A stretch of 64,000 bases of DNA from Trichomonas vaginalis G3 (GCF_026262505.1 NC_067206.1:32503896-32567895); one strand, 5' to 3'; counted from the stretch's first letter, positions 9,364-20,143 are shown. Program-made: numbers and translations. Notes: generated by a model from the sequence alone, not told the origin.

Positions 9364-10225
9364 TCAATACTTTTTCAGCACTTTTCCGTAGTTATATATG
9401 AAAGACAATTCGAGATAAAAGTCATAGTACAATGGAATAATATGTTGCACACCATTTGTTGTGAACCAAACTTGAAAGTCAGAGAAACTGTTACTAGGTG
9501 GTTCGTAGAATTTAGAAGCAAAGTCATAAAGGTCCTTACCAATACATAGAAAACTATTGTTGCTTGAACTGAAACTTGCATGACACATAACATTTTGAGG
9601 GTCAAACACGTTTCTATAAACCATCAAATCTGCTGGTGGAAGTATAAATTTAAATGGACCATCTGGTGGTAATGGTTCGTTCTGGTTTAGTAACCGAAGA
9701 AATTGTGCCCAAGAACGTTTGTCTACTTCCCAAAATAAAAAACTCTGTATCTCTTGGAGGGTTAATTTCAATCTTTTGAAATGAAACGGTGGAGTTCATC
9801 TTGTCATATTCTAGTTTCAGATAGTATGTTCCATTTAGTAAAGAGTCGTATTTTTCTTGAAATTCCCAATAATATTTGTTCATTTGAGTTTGAAAGTCAT
9901 CTAGAGTTTTCTCAAGACTTTCGTCTGAACGAACTGTAAAGATTCTCATTTCGTCAAATTTGTCTATTAGACCATCAGGACCTTTATACTGCCCATGAAA
10001 ATATACTGCGAACATAAATGCGTTAGTTCTATTTGAAAACAAAACTCTTCTAAATCCTATTGCCTTTGCATCTGAAGGACTTTGAAGCCAACGAATTGGA
10101 TAGTCAAACCTGTATGCTCGGGATGAAATTTCTTCATCTGAAATAGTCCTACCAGCATTTGTAAAGATATAGTCTAACGGTTTTTTATCTGCTACTTTTG
10201 TTCTTTGTTTTTCAACCTGAAGCAT
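9364..10225 (-). pseudogene. Putative minor capsid/penton-family Maverick protein, frameshifted
   Basis: Two overlapping frames join near 9730 to give one gene of about 285 residues. The first part has YRFDYPIRWLQSPSDAKAIG; the second has VFDPQNVMCHASFSSSNNSF and YEPPSNSFSDFQVWFTT. It is clearly homologous to 19310-20140 and shares the layout (a ..W...g..kaIgiR block, then a late D..M/HASF and sheet-rich C-terminus) with 21672-22595 and 37197-38053. Polintons encode single-jelly-roll penton proteins, which makes this a plausible virion protein. Not proven from sequence alone. Confidence 0.6.
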
Positions 10226-10250
10226 TTAATATATGTAAAAATATATTGTT

Positions 10251-10835
10251 TTAAAATGGTATGCCATATAGCTTCTTGAATTTGTTAAGAAGTATTTGAA
10301 CGTATTTTCCATCTGTATCTCTAGTGTTTACATAAGCATAGCCCGCCTTAGTAAAATATACTTGTAATTTCCTATAGTTTACGCCGGTATAAAAGTAGAA
10401 AGAGTCTTGTTCTTCGCTATAGTAGTAAAACTCAAACGTATGCTTGCCATAGTCTGTAATTTCAATTGTTTCATCTTCTAGTTCGTCGACAAATTCGAAT
10501 ACAATATCTCCAAATTTGCCTTTGTTCTTATTGTTTTCAGAACGAGTGACCCAACGTAAGTTTTCAAGTCTATTGTCGTTTCTTATATGGTTTATATGGT
10601 CTACAAAAGGTAAATTGTTAGGATTCAGTAGAAAATGAGTTGCAATGACAGCATGTTTAAGATAGTGTTTTCCACCCATCTTCATAATAGCATATCCGTC
10701 ATTTCGTTCCCATTCGCTTAAAACTCTTTTTGTCTTTTTGTTTCTGACTTCAAATGACTCACAACAGTGAATTTCATATTTCTCATCTAACAAACAAGTT
10801 TCCCAACGGTCTTCTCCAACAAACTCAGCGTACAT
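10251..10835 (-). CDS. HNH homing-type endonuclease
   Basis: Intact 194 residues. The central segment HAVIATHFLLNPNNLPFVDH continues to HIRNDNRLENLRW, the HNH signature (VDHINxxxxDNRxENLRWVT) of free-standing homing and phage HNH nucleases. The N-terminal half resembles the NUMOD-type region before such domains. The last 80 residues have no recognised family. It lies directly downstream of the broken polymerase copy, where the other copy has the gene at 5119, so it may be an intruder at this spot. A DNA-cutting role is inferred from the family. Confidence 0.8.
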   Translation of the reverse strand: MYAEFVGEDRWETCLLDEKYEIHCCESFEVRNKKTKRVLSEWERNDGYAIMKMGGKHYLKHAVIATHFLLNPNNLPFVDHINHIRNDNRLENLRWVTRSENNKNKGKFGDIVFEFVDELEDETIEITDYGKHTFEFYYYSEEQDSFYFYTGVNYRKLQVYFTKAGYAYVNTRDTDGKYVQILLNKFKKLYGIPF

Positions 10836-11186
10836 TTCAAATAAAATAAAAAAATGTCACTTTTTTGAAAAACGTTTTTACTTCATGCAATGTTTTATTT
10901 CTGTGCCGTCTTCAAGTATGCCACAATATTTCCTTTTCGATATTACATGAACTTCGGAAAATACCTTATCTAGCTTAAAACAGCCCATCTTTTCACCGAC
11001 TAAACCCATTTCAATGAGTTTGTTATAGCCTTCTTCGTTCGTCATGAGTGCGTCAATGTTCTCATAGTAAACCTTGACTTTGGATTTGACTTCGGAGAAG
11101 AATTTGTTGTACTCGTCAAGGACTGCCTTTGCGAACTGAGGGTAAGACCAATGTTCGACAATAGGTTTTAATGTGGTTACTAAGCT

Positions 11187-11202
11187 ACTTTGACCTTGAG
11201 TG
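11187..11202. repeat. Target-site duplication, left copy, 16 bp
   Basis: ACTTTGACCTTGAGTG here is repeated exactly at 13513-13528. The uninterrupted copy of the same gene has this sequence once (reverse strand, 4762-4777), so the duplication came with the insertion. Confidence 0.85.
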
Positions 11203-11431
11203 TGTAATGCATGAAAAATAGCGTGACTTCATTTTTGACAGTTTACAAATGTAAAGTGTTGCATCCTTAATGTTGTAAACAGAAATTCATCAAAAGTGAC
11301 ACCTCAGAAAAGCTAAAATATTGAATTTTTGGAACTTTTGATAGAGCACGTTTTTAAATATTAATTAAAGTAAATGTATATTTTGTAAAGATTCTTTTTA
11401 ATAAAAAAATAAAATTTTGAAGAAGAACACA

Positions 11432-12353
11432 AAATCTTCTGAAAAATAATATCACATAAACTCATATTATTTTCTAATATATAACTATTTTATATAAAAA
11501 TCAAATTCAATGATCTTAAAAGCGAAGGATAAACCTCAAAATTTACGAATATAATGAGTGGGAATATAATGCTTATCTATCATAAAACCATATGAAATAT
11601 TAATTTTTGCTTTACGCCTAATTTTTGACGACAATTAGCAAAAAATGTTAAATGTTAACACTCAGTCCACTTGAATATGAAAAATAAAATTGACTTTGAT
11701 TAAATGTTTTTATTTATCATGCAATTCTTCTTGCGACCAAAGATTTGAATAAAATTTCAAAAAAATAAGATAGCTTAAAAAATAATATACGGTAGTGTTT
11801 ACTAATAGATGAATAGTATATAAATTCTATTAAAATGGATTTGATCCAAAAAATATAAAACCAAAAATAATTGTTATAATTTAAATGAAGAAGTAATTTA
11901 AAACGATTTTATTTATGATCAAATTTTATATATTTTTTTGGATCAAATCCATTTTAATAGAATTTATATACTATTCATCTATTAGTAAACACTACCGTAT
12001 ATTATTTTTTAAGCTATCTTATTTTTTGAAATTTTATTCAAATCTTTGGTCGCAAGAAGAATTGCATGATAAATAAAAACATTTAATCAAAGTCAATTTA
12101 TTTTTCATATTCAAGTGGACTGAGTGTTAACATTTAACATTTTTTGCTAATTGTCGTCAAAAATTAGGCGTAAAGCAAAAATTGATATTTCATATGGTTT
12201 TATGATAGATAAGCATTATATTCCCACTCATTATATTCGTAAATTTTGAGGTTTATCCTTCGCTTTTAAGATCATTGAATTTGATTTTTATATAAAATAG
12301 TTATATATTAGAAAATAATATGAGTTTATGTGATATTATTTTTCAGAAGATTT
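11432..12353. repeat. Large inverted repeat within I1
   Basis: Arms 11432-11857 and 11928-12353 are almost perfect reverse complements around a spacer of about 70 bp. Weaker pairing extends outward: a TAAACAGAAATTCATCAAAA block near 11275 reappears inverted near 12515. The near identity of the arms suggests recent formation or gene conversion. AT-rich, no coding potential. Confidence 0.85.
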
Positions 12354-12778
12354 CATTCTATATGCCTATGAAAAGTACTCTCAAAACTAACTTTTTCCTA
12401 ATTATAATTAAATCTAGAATATTGTATGATGCTTAGTATTATTTCATTTTTCTCATTCAATTTAGAATTTACAAATGTCAAAAAATTGAGAGCTGTCACT
12501 TTTGATGAATTTCTGTTTATTACATTAAAAACTTGGAAATATATACATTCATGAATTATCTTGTATATTAATTGAAAATCCATAAAACCCTAACAATATT
12601 TTTTCTTAAAAAAAAACTATAAAAATATAAATAAAATTAATCGTTAAATAAAAATATTTGATATTAGAATTTTATTGGAAAAATAAAAAACTTAATATTT
12701 TAAAGAAATACTTAAATACTTGAATGTTTTAACTTTTACATTATCATATAGACTCTCAAATTATTAGCCATTTTGGCT

Positions 12779-12955
12779 GAGAACTATGGTCTGCGAGGTA
12801 CATAGATAGAATCAGTACCTCGCAGACTATAGTTCTCTATATGGCGCCGAAAATTTTTGGCGAAATGTCGTCGCATTTCACCAAAAATTTTTCGGCGCCA
12901 TAGGAAGAATTGGAGGTGTGAGATACTATTACATGCTATAGTACTCACACCCTCC
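12779..12955. repeat. Array of three hairpins within I1
   Basis: Three adjacent inverted repeats: 12779-12837 (arms starting GAGAACTATGG), 12840-12902 (TATGGCGCCGAAAATTTTTG) and 12912-12955 (GGAGGTGTGAG). Stems are roughly 18-30 bp with loops of 4-15 nt. The stem sequences are unrelated to each other. A short AGCCATTTTGGCT hairpin precedes them. Confidence 0.85.
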
Positions 12956-13512
12956 AACTCCCAATCAAAATCGCATAAAATTTGCTACTTATCTTCAGAT
13001 TACCTCCCATTATAAAATATATCATTGCTATCTCATTGTACTATATTTCCACCCTATTGTATTTAAAAATATAAATTTTTTGATAATATATTTTTATATC
13101 TTGAATTTTCAAACAATATATTCACAGATAATATAATGGGAAATCTATCTCAACCTAGCCTTAAAGTACCAAACTCCTGCTTGCATTCTCACTCACAAAT
13201 ATTAAACATCCATCTCCAAAAAACTAAATTCTTCACAATTTTTTTAAAATTGAGAACATAAAAAACGTATGCATTCAATAATTTAAGATACTAACAAATA
13301 TTAAAAACTTCAAAATATCAGATATTAACGTTTTTCAATTAAAAAAAATATCATTTTGCTTTTCAATTCGAACATAAATCTTAAATATTTTTAATTAATA
13401 TCTGATTTACAGCATTATTATCCATTTATAAATCTGACAAATAAATGACAAAACCATCAGAAAAAGTGTCACTTTGTCAAAAGTGAAGTCACGCTATTTT
13501 TCATGCACAACA

Positions 13513-13528
13513 ACTTTGACCTTGAGTG
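13513..13528. repeat. Target-site duplication, right copy, 16 bp
   Basis: Exact copy of 11187-11202, continuing into the interrupted polymerase gene. Confidence 0.85.
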
Positions 13529-15385
13529 AATTCGTACTTCAAAACAAAAGGAGAAAACCTTTCAACAAAGTTGTCGACCTTCTCATAATGTTTACTCTTC
13601 ATCTCTTGAGGTTTCTTAATGGAATATCCCCATGTCGAATTCATAAGCAATTTGAGTGTCATTGCAAGTTTGGGGTTTGAAGCTTTCCTAATATCATACA
13701 GTTGTTGTATGACTTTTCCAACTGTATAGTTCCTTCCCGGGAACTCACCATCTTCGTTTGGAATTCCAGTCGGAATATATTGGACAAACCTCATGTATGC
13801 AGCGTTAAGGTCGACATAGTATATCTTTTCATCTGAGTCGAACTTGTCGCAACCAATTGGTCCAGTTTGTGGAAATTCATGAGTCTCTTATCTTCTGAGA
13901 AACTTCTCCTGTTATCTCATAAACATCGTCGAAGCAACCTGTTTCATATAAAACCTTCTGACCTAACTCAGATGCTCTCCAATACAATTTGACGTCAATT
14001 GGATGTCTCAATGGAAGTTTGTTTATAGCATCTTGAAGTTCTTGCAACCTCATTGGAAGTTCTTCTGGTTCAGGTTGGTATCCGAACATACCAACCCCTT
14101 GTGGAACTGTGTACTTCTTTTGTACTAGAACTTTGTCTGGAACAACTTTTGGTCTTGCTAACAATGAAAAGTTTGTTTCGTCTTTTGGTACAAAAGTTTC
14201 TGTCAGCTTGTCATCTGGAATTGGTTCCAACAAACCTTTCTCGAAAAGAATGTTTACAGCTCTGACAATGTTGCACTTACTTTTACCAAAGAATGGGTTT
14301 GTAAGACTTTCGTTCAACATGAAGTGGTTGTGGACAATTACAATCTTCAACCATGGTAAGTCTTTGTCAACAACATAGTCGTCATGTGAAGAACCTTTAG
14401 CTGTAGGTATGTTGACTCGGATATTGACATTTGCCAACGGTGCAATTTTTGCCAATTGACCTCTGAGAATGTACCTTGTCTTCACACATGACTCAAGATA
14501 CTTCATCTTCTCATCTGTAACAAGACCAGAGTTCCTGAGACATGTAAGAATACAAGGTTCATTGACAATTGTTTCAATTGAATTGTAAATTCCATACCTT
14601 GTCAAGTCAATGTCAGACTTATTTATGAACGGGAAGTATCCAGCATGTTGTCTGACTGCTTGAGGGTTAGGTTGGTACCATTCGAACTTGACACTTGCAA
14701 TTCCTTCAATTGCATTCAAAATGTCTGAGTCGGAGTCAACCATTTGTTCTCTCTTTGTAGTCTTGAAAGCGTCAAGAAGTTTTGCGGCTGTTTTGTTCAT
14801 TGCCATGTGCATAGTAAATGTGACCATCCAAATCTGTTATGGTCAATCTGAGATTGTGTCCTTTCTTATTTCCGTCTTGAATTGCAGCAAGTACTCCCAT
14901 GAAGCCTTCTTTGTTCTTTCCTTCGTCAAAGTTTACTGTAAAGGTTCGACCAGATGTAATTTGACTTCTAACTTCACGATACTTTTCATATGCATATCTT
15001 GTTCTTTCCATGGGAGCATGTACGTCTTCACCTTTTCCTTTTTTCCTCTCAAAGGATGCAATTGTTCGTCATGTTTCCAGTAGAATCTGGAAAGCCGTCG
15101 TGTCCTTCAACTTGAGGTTCACTGACATCGAAAGGCATGTCCATAAGACGTTCTTCTTCTAACCTCTCTAGTCTGTTTTGGATAATTGGCACGTGCTGTT
15201 TCCAAATCCATTTCGTAGCGAAGACCAGAACAATTTGTCATAGACTTTTATGGGTTTCCCTTCCTATATTTAAAATTCTTCGAAACTCTCCAACCATATC
15301 TTTGTAACTCTGCTTTTATTCTAGCAGACTTTCTATCCATTCTATATGGGGGTATTTTTATAAAAATAAAAAAATATTTTTTTCT

Positions 15386-15970
15386 TTACTTTACATAACC
15401 GCCTGCTGCCATAAGTCTTTGACGCCAACCCATACCAGCTAATGAAGGTTGACTTGGTTTAGTTTGGAAACTAAACTTTGGTTTTGGTTTATCTTCAGTT
15501 TTTGGTTTTTCTTCTTCTATCGGTTTTTCGTCACTTTTCGGTTCCTCTGACTTTACTTCACTTGCAGGAACAGTTGTGTCGTCAACATCTTCATAAATAT
15601 CATATGCCATTTGTTTTTGTTTTCCTTTCAAACTTTTTATGTTTGTTGTAAAGTTTAGAATATTTCGACTCTAAGTCAATGAGATGTTCTATAATGAACT
15701 GTTGGTCAGTGAAGTAAACTTTTCCATCTGTTGTCTCGAAAGCTCCTTCAGACTTCAATATTTTATTTGTGAGAGTCTGTTTCTTTTTTGAGATACTAGC
15801 CGTTCCATTTCTATGAAAAGTGACTTTATAGTTAGGGTTTGTATTTCCAGACCTGGCACTTTCTATTATTGAATTTTTCTCTTCATCTGTAAGTTCTTTG
15901 ACAGGTTTTGACAATGGTTCTGAACTTTTTGTTTTGTGTGTCAAATCTACCGTTTCAACTTTCTTCGGTC
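15386..15970 (-). pseudogene. Maverick small basic-domain protein, frameshifted
   Basis: Two frames (15600-15944 and 15386-15631) overlap and form one protein: a domain with SIIESARSGNTNPNYKVTFH and SKKKQTL, then a YSKLYNKHKK helix, then an acidic, Lys/Pro-rich tail ending RQRLMAAGGYVK. The shift is near 15630, and another one-base change near 15960 disturbs the N-terminus. The first domain resembles the small domain in 38384-38812, 40963-41199 and 56114-56563. The gene lies directly upstream of the polymerase in both inverted copies. Confidence 0.6.
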
Positions 15971-15991
15971 ATTTCATCTCAGTAAAAAATT

Positions 15992-16156
15992 TTAGTTTGG
16001 TTTGTTTTCAACTGGTTGTTGTTGTGGAGGTGGGATGGTTCCTTTAATAATATCATTCAGTTTCACATGCTGAGCCTGACTATATGGTATCGGTTTAAAT
16101 GCTGGAAGCCGACAAATCCATCTTGAACTCATTTGTCTCAATGCTGCATTGTTCAT
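15992..16156 (-). CDS. Small Maverick protein, 54 residues
   Basis: Intact reading frame MNNAALRQMSSRWICRLPAF ... ending VENKPN. Polar, with a Pro/Gln-rich C-terminus. It sits between two conserved Maverick genes in the same orientation with short spacers (about 20 nt), and is preserved in position (though frameshifted) at 2144-2306. No recognised domain. Confidence 0.6.
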   Translation of the reverse strand: MNNAALRQMSSRWICRLPAFKPIPYSQAQHVKLNDIIKGTIPPPQQQPVENKPN

Positions 16157-16175
16157 TTCATCTCAATAAAAAACT

Positions 16176-16577
16176 TTACATTCCCCACGTTTGAGGTGGT
16201 TGCGGTTGGTTATTGTTTACCCACTGTTGTGCATGGTTATATCCTCTGTTAAAGAATCTTTCACCTTGGTCCATATAGTGTCCTGCTTGGTTATAGTAGT
16301 CATTTGCTTTGTTATAATAGTTTCCTGCTTGTCTTCCTACATTGTCCATCCATCTTTGAACTTTTCCTCTTGTTTCAGGATTTGGAATAAGATTTGTTGC
16401 ATCTCGTGCTACATCCCAACCTTTCTGTACAGTTTGTATAATAGGCTGAGCTTTCTCTTTCAGTATACCTAATGTACTCAAAATCTTCCTTCCAATTCCA
16501 AATGCACCTCTGGCTATTGTTCCCACTGCGGGTAAAAATCTGGATGCAACTCCTGCTAATGCGCCAAATAAACCCAT
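16176..16577 (-). CDS. Small protein with amphipathic N-terminal helix
   Basis: 133 residues. The N-terminus MGLFGALAGVASRFLPAVG alternates hydrophobic and small residues, followed by GWDVARDATN and a Tyr/Asn/Gln-rich repeat region ending PPQTWGM. A similar plan (MGFFSKIGNFFRNVGRGIW then a Pro/Gln tail) is seen at 42129-42362. Adenovirus protein VI has an N-terminal amphipathic membrane-active helix, so a comparable virion role is possible, but no sequence match was established. Start is 19 nt from the divergent integrase start. Confidence 0.65.
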   Translation of the reverse strand: MGLFGALAGVASRFLPAVGTIARGAFGIGRKILSTLGILKEKAQPIIQTVQKGWDVARDATNLIPNPETRGKVQRWMDNVGRQAGNYYNKANDYYNQAGHYMDQGERFFNRGYNHAQQWVNNNQPQPPQTWGM

Positions 16578-16596
16578 TTCTTATAGGGTAAAAAAT

Positions 16597-17558
16597 GACG
16601 AATCCGAACAAGGACCCCTATGTTTCTAAAGCGACAAAGAAAGCACTCATGATAAAAATCTTTTAGTTCAACACCAAATGCTTGGTTTTATGGATATCTT
16701 GGAAAACATTCCGAGAGTTAGAACAGATGGACCTCCATAACTGGTTAATATTTGTTGGTCAAAACACAAGATACTGTGAAGCCATACCATTATGGTCCAA
16801 AAATATTTTAGATGTGAAAACTGCTTTGACAATATTTGTTGACAAATACCATCCAACAAAACTGACATCTGACTGTGAAGTTCTTTCAAATCAGATGATG
16901 TAAAAAACTATCTGCGTTCAAAAAATGTAAACCAATATTTCATTGTCGACCAAAACCATTCTGCTCTTGGTGTCATTGACGGATGTATAAAAATGTTAAA
17001 GAGACTTAAACCAACCACAAGGTGGTGAAGCAAATGAAATGTCATATGACGACAAATATAGACACTTCTCCATGGCAAAGATTGAGACAAGTTTTAAATA
17101 TTTACAATAACCGTAAACAAAAAGGTTTGGGAAACCACTCCCCCGAAGAAATGAAAAACAACCCTGACTTAGAGAAAGACTATATATTTAATAATTTAGT
17201 CAAACTAGACAAACAAGAAAGAATGCCGGGCTTCAAACTTCAGAAAGGTGACAAAGTAAAAATAGAAATACCTAAACGCGACCCATATGAAAATACTATT
17301 GACTATGACAACAATGGGAACCCGACAGGTACTCACATTTGTGTTCGTAAAAATAGAAGAAAGTATACAAGAGAATATTATGAAGTTTTAGGCAAATATG
17401 GCAAAATGTACACACTGCAAGCAGAAGATAAAACTACTATTGTCAGACCTCGTTTCAAACTTGTCAAAGTTCAAGGTGGTATACTTTCAAAGACAGTTCC
17501 TAACAAATATAAGACAACTCCTGACGAATATGCTAAAGAAGTTGAAAATGACGACTAA
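16597..17558 (+). pseudogene. Maverick retroviral-type integrase, frameshifted
   Basis: Starts MTNPNKDPYVSKATKKAL. The catalytic core is spread over frames: WLIFVGQNTRYCEAIPL, then TSDCE (second Asp), then VDQNHSALGVIDGCIKML, where the third acidic position appears as Asp rather than Glu. The C-terminal frame 17022-17558 is open and carries NNRKQKGLGNHSPEEM and an SH3-like RPRFKLVKV ending. At least three frameshifts separate the parts (near 16650-16700, 16885 and 17020). The integrase would have inserted the element; this copy is inactive. Confidence 0.8.
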
Positions 17559-17569
17559 GCAATTCTATA

Positions 17570-19291
17570 TCATGCGTAAACTGTCATGTAAGGTGGCATG
17601 TATTCTTTACTTTGTCCCGTTGTTTGCGTATATCCTGAAACGAAATGTGTATGGTTTCCTTCTCCCTGAGTGTCATCCCAGTAACAATTTATAGCAAACT
17701 TAACGTCGTCTTTAACATCATATCCTTTACCTTTTGTCATTCCTGACCAATCCCAATATCTATGCTTATGCCAACCTGCTTGAGATGTACTTAAATCTAT
17801 GTAATGACTGTGTGCAGGTAAATTTTCACCTGAAATCGTTTTACTTCCACCTGTTTCCTTTGAAGAGTTTGCACAATACAAAAACCTGTCGACTATTTGT
17901 TCCCATGCACCAACACCAAACATTACTTGAGGACCTCTTGCATCCATAGATGTATAAATAGAACCTACTGGGTTCATTAAATCAAACATATGAGATATTA
18001 TAGGATTGTCTTTTTTGAACTTAAAATATAGTGCAGCTATTTCAGGTTTCTTCTGGTTTGTGTCAGAATATTTTTTATAATATAATCTTATGTTTTCAGG
18101 GTAGGTAAAATCTTGACTATAATATTTATTTCTGTCATCTGTATAATAATATACTATTCTCGTTTTTTCTATTGCATTATATCTTTTATATCTATAATAA
18201 TCTAAATATAATGTTAGCTTTTGTTCATCTACATGTGGTGTTCTGTCGTCATCTCCATAGTCATAATAATGTGGTGCTGGAGCTGGGTCAGGCAATGTCA
18301 TATCTGCCATTTCATAAACTCTTAAATATTTCTTTTGTTCGTCTCCATATAAGTTTAAGTAGCAGTTGTTGTCTAATGGAACTTTAACTTGTGTACCATC
18401 ATTCTTTTTATAGCTTACATACATTTCATTGTTATTTTTCGGAATGAGTTTATGCCGTGTACCATTTTTTAAGGACTGTACCAACTGCCATCTAAAATAT
18501 TTATTTTCTTCATTGACAGAAAAGTCACCAACAATAGTTTCAATATTTTTTGTTCCTATCAAATTTTGGTATATTTCATTGACATATGTTTTATCTGCTT
18601 TCTTTTCAAGGCTAACGTTTAAGTCTGTTATTTCAGATATAGAATGTGTATGTCCAACGTCACTTTTCCTGTTTAAGGTTTCTTGTAAGTTTGTAATATT
18701 TGCAATGGTATGTGTATGTCCAACGTCACTTTTCCTGTTTAAGGTTTCTTGTAAGTTTGTAATATCAGATATAGAATGTGTATGAGTCTTATCTGCTTTT
18801 GTCTCTAATGTTTCCTTAAGACTTGGTATTTGGTTAATATAATGTATATGAGTCTTTTTAGAATATTCGTTTTCAGCTCTTGTCACTTCACTTGACATTT
18901 TATTGTCAACATATGTTTTGTCTGCTAGTTCAGGATGAGTATGTTCTTTTGTTGCATAAGCATTGTTAGCTCTTTCTTCTTCTTTTGCTATTGCATCGTC
19001 TACATATTCTTTGTCAGCTTTGTTGTCAACATCTGCTTTCAAAAGAAGTTCATTTATAGGTTTCTCGTTTAAAGTTCCTTTTGTTGGATTTATACAGACA
19101 GTATGGTTCTTATTGTCTTGAAACAGAAACTCATCTGTCATTGGGTTTAATGTCAGTTTTAAGTCACCCCCTTTCAATGACTCAGATATCTTAGAATAGT
19201 TTGAAAAGTTTGTTGTGTTCTTATTTAGAGCTTGCATAATGAGTTGTCGGTTGTGTTGTATTTCTCTCATAGACGCTGTTTCATTTGACAT
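17570..19291 (-). CDS. Phage-like fibre protein with collar domain
   Basis: Intact 573 residues. N-terminal region MSNETASMREIQHNRQLIM, then tandem THxHSIxxITxLQETLNRKS-type repeats (18650-18830), typical of trimeric phage tail fibres. The C-terminal collar/receptor-binding domain has NPVGSIYTSM, FLYCANSSKETGGSKTI, paired His motifs and the end EYMPPYMTVYA. Homologues in the window: 27834-29202 and 48583-49971. A role in attachment of a Maverick particle is inferred from phage tail-collar proteins. Stop lies 11 nt from the convergent integrase stop. Confidence 0.85.
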   Translation of the reverse strand: MSNETASMREIQHNRQLIMQALNKNTTNFSNYSKISESLKGGDLKLTLNPMTDEFLFQDNKNHTVCINPTKGTLNEKPINELLLKADVDNKADKEYVDDAIAKEEERANNAYATKEHTHPELADKTYVDNKMSSEVTRAENEYSKKTHIHYINQIPSLKETLETKADKTHTHSISDITNLQETLNRKSDVGHTHTIANITNLQETLNRKSDVGHTHSISEITDLNVSLEKKADKTYVNEIYQNLIGTKNIETIVGDFSVNEENKYFRWQLVQSLKNGTRHKLIPKNNNEMYVSYKKNDGTQVKVPLDNNCYLNLYGDEQKKYLRVYEMADMTLPDPAPAPHYYDYGDDDRTPHVDEQKLTLYLDYYRYKRYNAIEKTRIVYYYTDDRNKYYSQDFTYPENIRLYYKKYSDTNQKKPEIAALYFKFKKDNPIISHMFDLMNPVGSIYTSMDARGPQVMFGVGAWEQIVDRFLYCANSSKETGGSKTISGENLPAHSHYIDLSTSQAGWHKHRYWDWSGMTKGKGYDVKDDVKFAINCYWDDTQGEGNHTHFVSGYTQTTGQSKEYMPPYMTVYA

Positions 19292-19309
19292 TTTTATTAT
19301 AGATAAAAT

Positions 19310-20140
19310 ATGCTTCCAATAGAAAAAGAAAATTCTAGAGTTGCTACAACTAAACCATTAGATGAACTTTTTACTAATGTCGGTCAAAAGTTTGAGACAG
19401 ATACCGTAAAGCATGAAGGCTATCGTTTTGACTACCCATTAAGATGGTTAAGAGACCCATCTGTCACAAAAGCTATTGGCTTTCGAAGAATAAAGTTTGT
19501 GTCTGTAGAAGATAAAAGTTTTCCATTTATTGTAAGGTTTCATATAGATTATACATCTGAAGGGCAACGAAAAATGTGGAAGAAATTGAGCTAATACAAG
19601 TTGACCTCTCATCTTCTCTACAGGCTGCATTAAAAAATATAGAAGATAAAATAAATTCATGTTATGCAAAATATGCTGATGAATATGCGAATACCGATAG
19701 CACACTTTATGTGAGAATTGTATATGACAAACAAAATTCACAAGTGTCATTTCAAATCTACGAAGACAATCCAAATAAAGACGAACAAATATATACAGAA
19801 TTCACTGCAATGTCATGGTATTATTTGCAAAGAATGTTAAATCAGAAAGTTGAACCTCCTTTAGCAAATATCTACAGTCGATATGCAAGAGATGAACCAT
19901 ATTTATTTAAAGATGTTTTCGACCCAGATGCTATTATTGTTCATGCTTCATTTTCTGGCGCCCAAAACTCTTTCTTATGCTTGGCAAATGACTTTTACGA
20001 AAAACCTACAAAGTTATACGAACCACCAAGTGGAAGTATTTCAGACTTTCAAGTATGGTTTACTACAGATGGAAGAAAAAGAATAATTCCATTATACCAT
20101 GCGTTTTACTTAGAACTTAGTTTCATATACAACTACTATC
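19310..20140 (+). pseudogene. Putative minor capsid/penton-family protein, frameshifted, 3' end split by a Maverick
   Basis: Two frames (19310-19594 and from 19576) join near 19575. Features: YRFDYPLRWLRDPSVTKAIG, FDPDAIIVHASFSGAQNSF, YEPPSGSISDFQVWFTT and FYLELSFIYNYY at the end. It is a close homologue of 9364-10225. The inner Maverick begins at 20144, inside the last codons; the original end of the gene lies at 42106-42119, where a TAA follows a few codons. The start lies 18 nt from the divergent fibre start. Confidence 0.65.
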
Positions 20141-20143
20141 GAA
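20139..20143. repeat. Target duplication TCGAA, left
   Basis: TCGAA here and at 42106-42110 flank the 21.96-kb Maverick. Mavericks make 6-bp duplications; if the element starts one base later the duplication is TCGAAA versus TCGAAC with one mismatch. Confidence 0.65.

Larger units (their letters stand above)
11203..13512. mobile_element. Non-coding hairpin-array element I1 (2310 bp)
   Basis: It interrupts the polymerase gene and is bounded by a perfect 16-bp duplication. Ends are inverted: TGTAATGCATGAAAAATAGC on the left and the reverse complement of TGTTGTGCATGAAAAATAGC on the right, continuing through GTGACTTCA. No ORF above 61 codons, so it is non-autonomous. Inside are a 426-bp-arm inverted repeat and three back-to-back perfect or near-perfect hairpins. 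A second element with the same plan but different sequence lies at 24452-25138. The enzyme that moves it is not visible. A 16-bp duplication is longer than the 2-11 bp typical of the common eukaryotic DNA transposon superfamilies. Confidence 0.85.
10878..15340 (-). pseudogene. Second copy of the minimal PolB-like gene, split by a 2310-bp insertion
   Basis: Coding parts are 13513-15340 and 10878-11202, separated by the insertion at 11203-13512. The coding strand is nearly identical to 2933-5086 down to about 10990 and then diverges to about 85 percent, pointing to recombination or gene conversion. Damage: the first ATG has become ATA (near 15354), several one-base frameshifts (near 14805, 15055, 15180, 15235 and 13885), and the insertion itself just upstream of the motif C segment. 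The downstream piece keeps the NIDALMTNEE segment and the end KHCMK. Confidence 0.9.

Noticed and set aside
11432-12353. Inverted repeat as an independent fold-back transposon
   Set aside because: No target duplication was found at its outer edges; it is treated as part of I1.
17570-19291. Prophage or bacterial contamination suggested by the tail-collar fibre
   Set aside because: Neighbouring genes are Maverick integrase, PolB and double-jelly-roll capsid genes, and host flanks are eukaryotic.
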